Shown piece by piece: positions 45,727 through 53,203 of a stretch of DNA of 64,000 nt. Every line of letters begins with the position of its first letter. Position 1 is the first letter of the stretch. The translations under genes were made by a program, and so were the position numbers. The stretch is taken from assembly GCF_003264855.1 (NCBI RefSeq), contig NZ_NFZS01000007.1:62001-126000 (forward strand), in the 5' to 3' direction. The notes beneath the pieces are model-generated. The model was not told the DNA's origin, did no database searches, and saw only the letters and a list, made by a program, of their open reading frames with translations. The stretch is from Dyella jiangningensis (GTDB taxonomy: Bacteria > Pseudomonadota > Gammaproteobacteria > Xanthomonadales > Rhodanobacteraceae).

Positions 45727-46263
45727 ATGGACCCTCTACGCAAATACAAGGGCATATGGCCCACCCTGCACCAGCGCGTGTACGTCGACCCGATGGCCAG
45801 CGTGATAGGCGATGTCGAACTCGCCGATGACGTGTCGATCTGGCCCGGCGCCGTGCTGCGCGGCGACGTCAACTTCATCCGCATCGGCGCGCGCACCAGC
45901 ATCCAGGACGGCGCCATCGTGCACGTCACGCACGATGGTCCGTACACGCCGGGCGGCATGCCGACCATCGTTGGCGAAGGCGTGACCGTGGGCCACGCCG
46001 CCGTGCTGCATGCCTGCACCATCGAGGACTACTGCCTGATCGGCATGCACGCCGTCGTGCTCGACGGCGCGGTGGTGAAGAAGCACGGTTTCGTCGGCGC
46101 CGGTAGCGTCATCCCGCCGGGCAAGGTGGTGGGCGAGGGCGAGCTGTGGTTGGGCAACCCGGCCAAGCGCGTGCGCATGCTCACCGACACGCAGATCGAG
46201 CAGCTGCATTATTCGGCCGACCACTACGTGCGGCTGAAAGACGAATACCTCGCCGCGCAATGA
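45727..46263 (+). CDS. Gamma-class carbonic anhydrase (YrdA/PaaY-like)
   Basis: 178 residues of left-handed beta-helix hexapeptide repeats (VIGDVELADDVSIWPGAVLRG, then GVTVGHAAVLHACTIEDYCLIG). Putative zinc ligands are H66, H90 and H95 in IVHVTHDG and GHAAVLHA. These trimeric enzymes hydrate CO2 or act as thioester hydrolases. A short C-terminal helix follows. Start chosen at 45727 (MDPLRKYKG). Its last four bases overlap the start of the next gene (ATGA). Confidence 0.9.
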   Translation: MDPLRKYKGIWPTLHQRVYVDPMASVIGDVELADDVSIWPGAVLRGDVNFIRIGARTSIQDGAIVHVTHDGPYTPGGMPTIVGEGVTVGHAAVLHACTIEDYCLIGMHAVVLDGAVVKKHGFVGAGSVIPPGKVVGEGELWLGNPAKRVRMLTDTQIEQLHYSADHYVRLKDEYLAAQ

Positions 46264-46589
46264 CGCCACGCCGCGTGTTGTTCCTGTGCAGCCGTCATCG
46301 GCTGCGCAGCCCCACGGCCGCCGCGGTCTTCGCGGACTGGCCCGGTATCGAGGTGGACTCCGCCGGGCTGGCCGACGATGCGGAAACGGTGCTGTCGTCC
46401 GATCAGCTGGACTGGGCCGAACTCATCGTGGTGATGGAAAGCGCGCACCGCCGACGCCTGCAGTCGCGCCATGGCGCGCACCTGCGCGACAAGCGCGTGG
46501 TGTGCCTGGATATCCCCGACCGCTACACCTACATGCAGCCCGAACTGGTCGAGCTGCTGCTGCGCAAGGCCGGGCCGCTGCTGCGCTGA
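46260..46589 (+). CDS. Small low-molecular-weight tyrosine phosphatase-like protein (COG4551 type)
   Basis: 109 residues. The P-loop CSRHRLRS (C10 to R16-S17) fits the C-X5-R-S phosphatase signature, and a downstream CLDIPDRYTYMQPELVELL with D84/D87 matches the COG4551 predicted phosphatases, which are shorter than typical LMW-PTPases. Translationally coupled to the gamma-carbonic anhydrase by an ATGA overlap. The substrate is unknown. Confidence 0.8.
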   Translation: MTPRRVLFLCSRHRLRSPTAAAVFADWPGIEVDSAGLADDAETVLSSDQLDWAELIVVMESAHRRRLQSRHGAHLRDKRVVCLDIPDRYTYMQPELVELLLRKAGPLLR

Positions 46590-46595
46590 GCGCGC

Positions 46596-47129
46596 CTACT
46601 GCGCCGGACCGCCCGCGGACTGCTGCGCCTGGATGACGGCGGCACGGGCTTCATCCTGTCGGATCTGGATCTGCCGCTGCGCGTCGAGCTTGCCGCCCAG
46701 TAGCGAGAGGATGTAATTGGTGCTGTCGAATTCGCGCAGCAGCGAAAGCTCGCGTTGCGCTTCGTCCAGGCTGTTGTCGTTGATGGAACGCTCGACGTCG
46801 GCCGATGCGGCCGGGAACGATTCGTGCAGCTGTTCCTGCGCCGCCTTGTTCTGCGGATCGAGCTGCAGCACCGAGAGATAGAACTCGTAGGCGTTGCTGC
46901 CCGCCGGCGCGACCAGGCGCTTTTCCTTCACCGCGGTCTGCGCCAGGTCCAACAGGATGGATACGCCGCTGTCGTCCTTGCTGTCCGCCTGGCTGCCCAC
47001 CGCGGCGGATGCGGTCGCCTTGCCTCCATGCAGCCACCAGAACACGCCGCCCACCACGGCGATCGCCGCGACGAGAGAAGCAACGACAAGCACGCGCCGG
47101 TTGGGCGCCGAAGACACAGTACTGGACAT
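46596..47129 (-). CDS. Membrane-anchored protein, TonB-family paralogue lacking the TonB domain
   Basis: 177 residues. A short cytoplasmic tail, one membrane anchor (RVLVVASLVAAIAVVGGVFWWLHG) and a periplasmic helical segment. The part VAPAGSNAYEFYLSVLQLDP to LDEAQRELSLL closely parallels the N-terminal half of the TonB protein at 47591-48604 (LLAPAGSNAFELYLAVLRREP ... LDEAQRQISLL). The Pro-rich linker and C-terminal TonB domain are missing. This may be a duplicate that lost its end or a dedicated partner. Converges with the phosphatase gene by 6 bases. Confidence 0.75.
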   Translation of the reverse strand: MSSTVSSAPNRRVLVVASLVAAIAVVGGVFWWLHGGKATASAAVGSQADSKDDSGVSILLDLAQTAVKEKRLVAPAGSNAYEFYLSVLQLDPQNKAAQEQLHESFPAASADVERSINDNSLDEAQRELSLLREFDSTNYILSLLGGKLDAQRQIQIRQDEARAAVIQAQQSAGGPAQ

Positions 47130-47253
47130 GACACCGCTGCAGTGGAGTCCCGCACACAGGGTCGACTGGTCCTCAGTTCCCCGGCGGAACTGTCACATTA
47201 GCGACGCCACATGTCAGCGGTGTGACTCGTCTGGACGTCCAAACGCGCCGCGG

Positions 47254-47544
47254 TCAGCTGAAGTGGCCGCCGGTGATGCGGCCGTCCTTGTCCAGCTCGG
47301 GGTAGTAGCGGCTATTGTTGTAGCGCATCTCCATGGTGGAGATGCTGCCCGGCAACAGCAGTTGCACGTCGGGATAGCGCGCGCGGAACTGCTCCGGTGT
47401 CGGGCGCGTCGCGATGAACGCGTCGAAGGCCTTCATGTCGGTCACGTAGCCGTGCACGACGACCGGCGCAGGTTGCGCCATGTCGTGACAACCACCCAGG
47501 GCGCAGGCCGCGATGATGGCGGCGATGATCAGCGAACGACGCAT
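47254..47544 (-). CDS. Small lipoprotein of unknown function
   Basis: 96 residues. The signal peptide ends in a lipobox (IIAACALGGC, lipid-attached C19). ATG at 47544 with GGAGACA upstream. The mature part (VVVHGYVTDMKAFDAFIATRPTPEQFRARYPDVQLLLPG, MEMRYNNSRYYPELDKDGRITGG) has no recognised domain. Sits between the TonB protein gene and its truncated paralogue, same strand. Confidence 0.75.
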   Translation of the reverse strand: MRRSLIIAAIIAACALGGCHDMAQPAPVVVHGYVTDMKAFDAFIATRPTPEQFRARYPDVQLLLPGSISTMEMRYNNSRYYPELDKDGRITGGHFS

Positions 47545-47590
47545 GGCGTGTCTCCGTGACGGGCCTGCACCGATTATGCGCCGTGGCCGC

Positions 47591-48604
47591 TCACAGACGG
47601 AACTCGATGCGCTGGCGCACCTGCGAAGCCACTGCCTTGCCGTCCTGCGTTCCTGGCGTGAACTGCCAGCGCCCCACGGCGGTGAGCGCGGCGCGATCGA
47701 ACACGTAGCGCGGATCGGCGTCGGCGACGGAGGCACCGGTGACCGAGCCGTCCGGCTGCACGGTGAACACCACGTCGACCCAGCCTTGCCGGCGCGTGCG
47801 GCGGGCTTCGGCCGGATACACCGGCTCGACACGGCGCGTGAGCGCTGGCGCCACCGTGCCTGCCGCATCGCCAGGCGCGGTGCGTGCGCGCACTACCTGG
47901 CGCGGCGCGGCTTCGACCGCGGTCGATTCGACGTGCAGCTGGGCCAAGGCCTGCTCGGCCGGCGTGGGCGCGGTCGACGGCTTGGTCGCGGAAGCGGCTG
48001 GCGGGCCGGGTACGGGCACGGCGGGCGCGGGCATCACGCTCTTGCTGGCGGTGGCGACGTTGCTTGCCTGCACCTCGCGTCTGGCTTGTTGCTGGGCCAC
48101 CTGCTGCGCTTCCTGTGCGGCGGCGTCGCGACGCGCCTGCAGCTTCGATTGCAGCAGGGTCAGCGTGTAGTTCTGCGGGTCGGCCTTGGCAAGCAGGGAG
48201 ATCTGCCGCTGCGCTTCGTCGAGGTTGCCTTCATCGATGGTCTGCTCGGCGGCGCGCGAGGCGAACGGGAAGATTTCGCGCAAGGCATCCTGCGCCACGC
48301 GATTGCCGGGCTCGCGCCTGAGCACGGCCAGGTACAGCTCGAAGGCGTTGCTGCCGGCCGGCGCCAGCAGGCGCTGCTCGGCCATCGCCTGGCGCGCGTG
48401 CTGCAGCAGTTCGTCGATGCCGGCGCCTTCACGCACGATCGGGCCTGTCGCGGCCGTCACCTGTTGCGCCGGTTCATCGGCGTTGGCGCGGTACTTCAGT
48501 TCCCAGAAGATCACCGCGGCCGCGGCAACGATGAGGACGATGACGATCAATAGCCCATGGCGGACGACGCCATGGTGACGACGGTGCGACGAAACGAAGG
48601 ACAT
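47591..48604 (-). CDS. TonB-family energy transducer protein
   Basis: 337 residues. Cytoplasmic N-terminus, one membrane anchor (LLIVIVLIVAAAAVIFWEL), a helical periplasmic domain with SNAFELYLAVLRREPGNRVAQ, a Gln/Ala/Pro-rich linker and a C-terminal TonB domain (about 250-337; VEPVYPAEARRTRRQGWVDVVFTV, DRAALTAVGRWQFTPG). It passes proton-motive energy to outer-membrane receptors. ExbB/ExbD are not in the window. ATG at 48604 chosen over 48646. A closely related gene lacking the TonB domain lies 460 bases downstream. Confidence 0.9.
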   Translation of the reverse strand: MSFVSSHRRHHGVVRHGLLIVIVLIVAAAAVIFWELKYRANADEPAQQVTAATGPIVREGAGIDELLQHARQAMAEQRLLAPAGSNAFELYLAVLRREPGNRVAQDALREIFPFASRAAEQTIDEGNLDEAQRQISLLAKADPQNYTLTLLQSKLQARRDAAAQEAQQVAQQQARREVQASNVATASKSVMPAPAVPVPGPPAASATKPSTAPTPAEQALAQLHVESTAVEAAPRQVVRARTAPGDAAGTVAPALTRRVEPVYPAEARRTRRQGWVDVVFTVQPDGSVTGASVADADPRYVFDRAALTAVGRWQFTPGTQDGKAVASQVRQRIEFRL

Positions 48605-48755
48605 GGCGGCACGCAGTGGGGAACGGGGACACCGGCGCACCAGCACGCCGACGGGCGCGCCACTCTAGTGAGGTCATGTTGCGAAGATGTTGCCTGTCTT
48701 CGCCCGCTGTGACGCGGCGCACACGCGACGGATGCCGCGTGCGCGCCGCCGCCGC

Positions 48756-50522
48756 TCAATGGCCCGGCAGCAGGCTGCTGTCCGGCGAGCCATCGGGGTG
48801 GGCGAACCACGACACGTGGTTATGCCCGCCCATGCAGCCCTTTCCTTCGTCATAGCTGGCCAGTGCACCCGCCTTGGTGGTCAGCGAGGTGCGATAGCAG
48901 CCGCCCAGCGAATCGCGGAAGTCGAACGTCTGCGCGCTCTGCTGTCCGCTGTGGCTGGCCAGGGCGCCGCTGGCGTCGAAGACCAGGGTGTCGGCGCTGT
49001 CGACGGTGTTCTGCATCTTCGCATCGTAGAGCTTGATGCCGAGCAGCCGCTTGGCGACGTGCTGCAGGTATCCCTGGTGCACCGTCGACGCCGCGCTGAT
49101 GCTGCCGTCGCTGCCGGTCTGCTGGTTGTAGTCGAGCGTGAAGGGATAACTGACGTGCTGGCTGTGCTGCGCCGTCAACAGCTTGCCGAGGCGGCTCTCG
49201 CTCACGCTGTCGGACCACGTGCTCTGCCAGGTCTGCTGGCGATATGTGGTGGCGTTGATGGTGAACGTCTGGCGATCGTCGAAGCCCACCTGCTGCGTCA
49301 CCGTGCTGGTCACGCGACCATGCGACGTGTTCGCGTAGCCCTCGATCACGAAGTGACGGTCCAGTGCCGTGGTGATGTCGCCGGCGGTATTGCCGCTGCT
49401 GTCAGTGGCCAACGTGCTGCCGATGGTCGGCGTGGGTGCCTGGCCGACCAGCGTGTTGCGCGTGATCCTGCCGGTGACCTGCTGCGCGTGCGCATCGCGG
49501 TAGATCAGCAACGTGGCGGTGGCGGAGAAGTAACCGTGCGCACCGGCGACCTGCAACGCCACTTCATGCGGGTTGCCATCGCTGAGCTGGCCGGCGAAGG
49601 GCGTGAGGTCCACCCTGTACGGCATGAAGTTCAGCGCCTGCACGCCCGGTGTCGGCCGCCACAGGTAAGGGTCGATGCCGCCGGTATAGACCCACGGATA
49701 CACCGGCGCCACGCCGGCCGGCTGGCCATCGATGCTGATCTCCGCTTCGCGGAAGTTGCCGCCGCCGCATTCTTCCGCCTGCGCGGCGTACTGATCGGGC
49801 ACGCAGGTGTACCAGAACTCATCGCCGCTCTGGCTCTGCGTGAACACGTCGAGATAGGCGCGCTCCACGTTGGTCGGCAAGGTGAGCGTCCGCGCCAGCT
49901 TGTCGCTCGGCATGTTCAACGTGGCGGTGCTCCCGACCGGATCGGCACCGAGCGGATAGACCGCATCCGGCGTGTCGGCCGCGCGCGCCACCGGCGTGGC
50001 CGGATAGAACAGCAGGCGCGCACTGCCATGGATCACGCCGGTATAGGTGCTGTTGACCAGGTTGCCGATCACGGCCTGTCCCTGGCCGGCGTTGCGCAGC
50101 AGCGCCGAGTAGTCGGTGAGATCGCGTTCCACGTGCCATGCCGGCGACACCGTCGCCGACGGCTCCTGCGTCGTGCCGAAATAGAGGTTCACGCCCGCCA
50201 GCCAGAGCGTCGCCGTGCGGTCGTACTGGCGACCCGCGGTCACCGAGAAATCCGCTTCGAGCACCACCTTGGACCACGCGCCGCTGCATGCGGTGGGCGG
50301 GGCATAGCTGTAAGGCCTTGCGCTGAAATCGTCGAAACTTACGTCGGTGAACAGCGTCACCACGCACGGCTGTCCCGGTGGCCGTGGCACCGATGGATCG
50401 GCGACTGCGACATTGTTCGAGCCGATCACCGGATCCGCGCTGCTCTGCGCCGACACCCCACCCAGCAAGACCAGCAACGCGGCCATCGCGAAACGACGGC
50501 GGACAAACCCCCAAGGCACCAT
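48756..50522 (-). CDS. Secreted PNGase A-like peptide:N-glycosidase
   Basis: 588 residues. ATG at 50522 with GGGGAG upstream and signal peptide FAMAALLVLLGGVSAQSSA. The family's VVTLFTDVSFDDFSARPYSYAPPT, AWSKVVLEADFSV, RQYDRTATLWLAGVNLYFGTT and WHVERDLTDYSALL segments match the peptide-N4-(N-acetylglucosaminyl)asparagine amidase A family, known mainly from plants and fungi with members in some Xanthomonadales. It would cut N-glycans from glycoproteins outside the cell. FNINATTYRQQTW and the Cys-Gly tail are peculiar to the C-terminal half. Divergent from the response-regulator gene. Confidence 0.82.
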   Translation of the reverse strand: MVPWGFVRRRFAMAALLVLLGGVSAQSSADPVIGSNNVAVADPSVPRPPGQPCVVTLFTDVSFDDFSARPYSYAPPTACSGAWSKVVLEADFSVTAGRQYDRTATLWLAGVNLYFGTTQEPSATVSPAWHVERDLTDYSALLRNAGQGQAVIGNLVNSTYTGVIHGSARLLFYPATPVARAADTPDAVYPLGADPVGSTATLNMPSDKLARTLTLPTNVERAYLDVFTQSQSGDEFWYTCVPDQYAAQAEECGGGNFREAEISIDGQPAGVAPVYPWVYTGGIDPYLWRPTPGVQALNFMPYRVDLTPFAGQLSDGNPHEVALQVAGAHGYFSATATLLIYRDAHAQQVTGRITRNTLVGQAPTPTIGSTLATDSSGNTAGDITTALDRHFVIEGYANTSHGRVTSTVTQQVGFDDRQTFTINATTYRQQTWQSTWSDSVSESRLGKLLTAQHSQHVSYPFTLDYNQQTGSDGSISAASTVHQGYLQHVAKRLLGIKLYDAKMQNTVDSADTLVFDASGALASHSGQQSAQTFDFRDSLGGCYRTSLTTKAGALASYDEGKGCMGGHNHVSWFAHPDGSPDSSLLPGH

Positions 50523-50625
50523 GACGTTCTCCCCACGACGTGCCCCCTGCCGCGCGCACGCTAGCACAGCGGCGTATGGGCGGCGTGATGGTTACGGACG
50601 TCCAAATGAAAGAAGGGGAATCCCG

Positions 50626-50653
50626 GTGAGAAATCGTGAGAAAAGTCGTGAAA
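50626..50653. promoter_or_regulatory. Direct-repeat operator candidate (site 1)
   Basis: Three GTGAR half-sites at 50626, 50636 and 50648 inside CGGTGAGAAATCGTGAG...GTGAAA. The first two are exactly 10 bp apart, the spacing used by OmpR/PhoB-type regulators. It sits in the divergent region between the PNGase gene (start 50522) and the response-regulator gene (start 50775). A near-identical site is at 52969-52992. Confidence 0.65.
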
Positions 50654-50774
50654 TTGCCGTGGTGGCGTGCCGATCACGCTTGCAACGGGCTTAATTTCGG
50701 CACGTTGCTTGACGCGGGCGGAGAAGAGAAACGAGAGTGTGCGCCTTTCGACCATCGCAGCACGGCAACACCGC

Positions 50775-51500
50775 ATGACCGAGCGAACCGCACCGACCCA
50801 ACCGCCGACACCAGCGCGCGCATGGCGCCTTGGCGTACTCGAGGATGATGCGCAGCTGCGTGAAGGCATCATTCTTCCAGGTCTTCGCTACTTCGGTTTC
50901 GAAGTAACGGGCGCGGGCACGGCTGCCGAGCTCTACCGTCACATGTTGCGCCAGAGTTTCGACATGGTCGTGCTGGACATCGGCCTTCCCGACGAAGACG
51001 GACTGAGCGTGGTGAAGCACCTGCGGGAGATTTCCAATCTCGGCATCGTCATGCTCACTGCCAACACCGGCAGCGACGACCACATCCAGGCACTCACGCG
51101 CGGCGCCGATGCTTTCCTCAACAAGCCGGTGAACATCGAAGTACTGGCCGCGACGCTGCACAGCGTCGCTCGACGACTCGGCGGTACGCAGGCGCAAGCA
51201 GGCACAGGCCGCTGGCGCCTGGACACGGATGACTGGTGCCTGGTCACGCCCGCCGGCCAGGCGCTGCCACTCACGGCGCCGGAGCGCTGCCTGATGCGCC
51301 AGCTGGTGGCATCGCGCGGCGAGCCGGTACCGCGCGAAACCCTGATCGCGGCATTGGCGACGGACGTCTACGACTTCGACCCGCACCGGCTGGAGATGAT
51401 GGTCCATCGCCTGCGCCGCAAGGCGCAGGACTCGGCCGGCCAACCCCTGCCGCTGCTCACCTCGCGTGGCCAGGGCTATCTGTTCGCCGGCGATGCCTGA
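50775..51500 (+). CDS. OmpR-family response regulator
   Basis: 241 residues. Receiver domain with acidic pocket in RLGVLEDDAQL, phospho-acceptor Asp68 in MVVLDIGLPDEDG, Thr in MLTANTGS and Lys in FLNKPVN. C-terminal winged helix (about 140-241; LPLTAPERCLMRQLVASRGEPVPRETL, DPHRLEMMVHRLRRKAQ, LTSRGQGYLF). The ATG at 50775 is chosen; upstream in-frame codons are unlikely. Its 3' end overlaps the convergent histidine-kinase gene by 25 bases. A direct-repeat site upstream suggests autoregulation. Confidence 0.9.
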   Translation: MTERTAPTQPPTPARAWRLGVLEDDAQLREGIILPGLRYFGFEVTGAGTAAELYRHMLRQSFDMVVLDIGLPDEDGLSVVKHLREISNLGIVMLTANTGSDDHIQALTRGADAFLNKPVNIEVLAATLHSVARRLGGTQAQAGTGRWRLDTDDWCLVTPAGQALPLTAPERCLMRQLVASRGEPVPRETLIAALATDVYDFDPHRLEMMVHRLRRKAQDSAGQPLPLLTSRGQGYLFAGDA

Positions 51501-52912
51501 AGAGCCGCGGGCGCCAGCTGCGGCGCCGATGGCTCATCGTGATGAAGCGGGAGTTGGATGCGGAACCGCGTCCCCTGGTCGGGTTGGCTGACGACCTCGA
51601 TCGTTCCGCCCGCGGCATGCACGAGACTGGCGACGACTGACAGACCCAGCCCCGTGCCGCGACCGAACGGTTTGGTGGTATAGAACGGCTCGAACACCTT
51701 CGCCTGCACGTCCGCGCTCATGCCGGTACCGGTATCGGCCAGGATGAGTTCCAGGCATGCCGGTGATGCGCCCGGCGCCAACGCGACGGAAAAACGACCA
51801 CCATCGGGCATGGCGTCGCGCGCATTGGCGGCGATGTTGAGCACCATCAACTCGAACTGGCCCCGGTCCAGCAGTACCGGCAAGGGCTGCGCACAGGCAT
51901 CGCATTCGAGCTGGATATAGCGGCCCAGCAGCTGGCGCAGCATCGGCTCCAGTTCCGCCAGGGCGCGCGCCGCATCGAACACCTGCGTGCCGTCCACGTC
52001 CTGCCGGCTGAAGTTGAGCAGTTTGCGACTGATGGCCAATCCACGCAGCGCTGCCAGCTCCACGCCTTCCAGCGCGTTGATCAAGGCGGGCGTGCCCAGA
52101 TCGGCCAGCTGTTCGCGCTGCGTGGCATAGCCCAGCACCACGTTCAGCACGTTGCCGAAATCATGCGCCACGCCGCTCGCCGCGCGGCCCACGGCATCCA
52201 TCTTCTGCGAATGGATCAGCTGGTTGCGCGTGCGCTCGCGTTCTTCGATCTCCTGCGCGATCCGCCGGTTGGCCAGCTCGAGCGCTTCGCCGCGCTGGAT
52301 GGACTGCGCCAGCGTGTTGCGCAACGCGGCGATGGTCTGGTCGAGGATCAACGCCACCAGCAGGTAGGCGAGCATCAGCATCGGCAACGTGTGGTACGCG
52401 TCCCAACCCAAGGGGCGCCGCTCGCCCAGCCACAGGTTGTCGGCAAGTTGGCCCAGTGCGAACACGCCCATCAGGCTCGCGTAGATGTTCCACAGCGTCC
52501 GCCGTCCCAGCACGATGCCGCCTACCGCCATCAACAACACGGGCGTGGGATCAGGCGGTGAATGGCTGTAACCGGTGGCCGCATAGGCGGCCGCGGCCGA
52601 CAGCAGCACGATCGCCAGGAATTGACGGATGCCCAGGCGGAAACGCCCGCGGCGGATCAGCACGACGCCGACCCATGCCGACACCGCAATCACCACATCC
52701 GTCCCCAGATCCAGCGCCTGCCGCAGGTCTTCCATGGCAAGCAAGGCGAGTTGCGGTTCCACCGCGGCGGCGTACAGGCGCACCAGCACGATGGCCAGGC
52801 CCACGGCGATGAGCAGCACCTGCATGAAAGGGGCATTGAGGCGATCAACGGGATCGCTGGCCGGTGCCTTGGCGAGCCATTCCCGCACCGCGCGTAGTCC
52901 CGGAATGGTCAC
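51476..52912 (-). CDS. Sensor histidine kinase, membrane-bound
   Basis: 478 residues with about six membrane segments (about 31-52, 70-86, 98-112, 124-136, 144-158, 176-190). The cytoplasmic kinase core follows with a coiled-coil stretch, the H-box GVAHDFGNVLNVV (His250), N-box NIAANARDAM, and G-boxes DTGTGMSADVQAKVFEPFYTTKPFGRGTGLGLSVV. No sensory PAS domain is seen, so sensing is likely through the membrane segments. Convergent with its probable cognate regulator and overlapping it by 25 bases, an uncommon arrangement. Confidence 0.9.
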   Translation of the reverse strand: MTIPGLRAVREWLAKAPASDPVDRLNAPFMQVLLIAVGLAIVLVRLYAAAVEPQLALLAMEDLRQALDLGTDVVIAVSAWVGVVLIRRGRFRLGIRQFLAIVLLSAAAAYAATGYSHSPPDPTPVLLMAVGGIVLGRRTLWNIYASLMGVFALGQLADNLWLGERRPLGWDAYHTLPMLMLAYLLVALILDQTIAALRNTLAQSIQRGEALELANRRIAQEIEERERTRNQLIHSQKMDAVGRAASGVAHDFGNVLNVVLGYATQREQLADLGTPALINALEGVELAALRGLAISRKLLNFSRQDVDGTQVFDAARALAELEPMLRQLLGRYIQLECDACAQPLPVLLDRGQFELMVLNIAANARDAMPDGGRFSVALAPGASPACLELILADTGTGMSADVQAKVFEPFYTTKPFGRGTGLGLSVVASLVHAAGGTIEVVSQPDQGTRFRIQLPLHHDEPSAPQLAPAALQASPANR

Positions 52913-52968
52913 TGGATCTGGCCTCGGTTGCGACAGCTTGCCGGCCCATTTTTCCGTGCTTTTGAGCG

Positions 52969-52992
52969 GTGAGCAATCGTGAAGTTCGTGAG
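52969..52992. promoter_or_regulatory. Direct-repeat operator candidate (site 2)
   Basis: CGGTGAGCAATCGTGAA then GTGAG: half-sites at 52969, 52979 and 52988. The 16-base core matches site 1 at 15 of 16 positions. It lies about 57 bases before the histidine-kinase start (52912) and about 212 bases before the adhesin start (53204). Confidence 0.65.
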
Positions 52993-53073
52993 CATCGGAA
53001 GGCCTGTGTGCGCGGTGCAGATCGGTGCGTGACTTGCCTGGGATGCTCGCGGAATCTCGCTCGGCTTCATAGC

Positions 53074-53094
53074 GGAAGGCGCCTCGCGCCTTCC
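53074..53094. promoter_or_regulatory. Hairpin in the adhesin leader
   Basis: Perfect 9-bp stem GGAAGGCGC/GCGCCTTCC with a 3-base loop, followed by TTCATTT on the plus strand. It lies about 110 bases before the adhesin start. It could be an attenuator or a terminator for a short leader transcript. Confidence 0.45.
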
Positions 53095-53203
53095 TTCATT
53101 TGGATTGCCGCGTGACCGGCGCGGGCCGTGATGCATGAGGGGAGTTCCTGCATCGCAGCCAGCGTGTGACGAGCGCCTGCAGGCGGCCCTGGGGAGACAA
53201 CTG

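Noticed and set aside
47545-47868. Longer frame in front of the small lipoprotein
   Set aside because: It overlaps the TonB gene in the opposite codon register and lacks a signal peptide at its start; the lipobox form starting at 47544 with GGAGACA is preferred.
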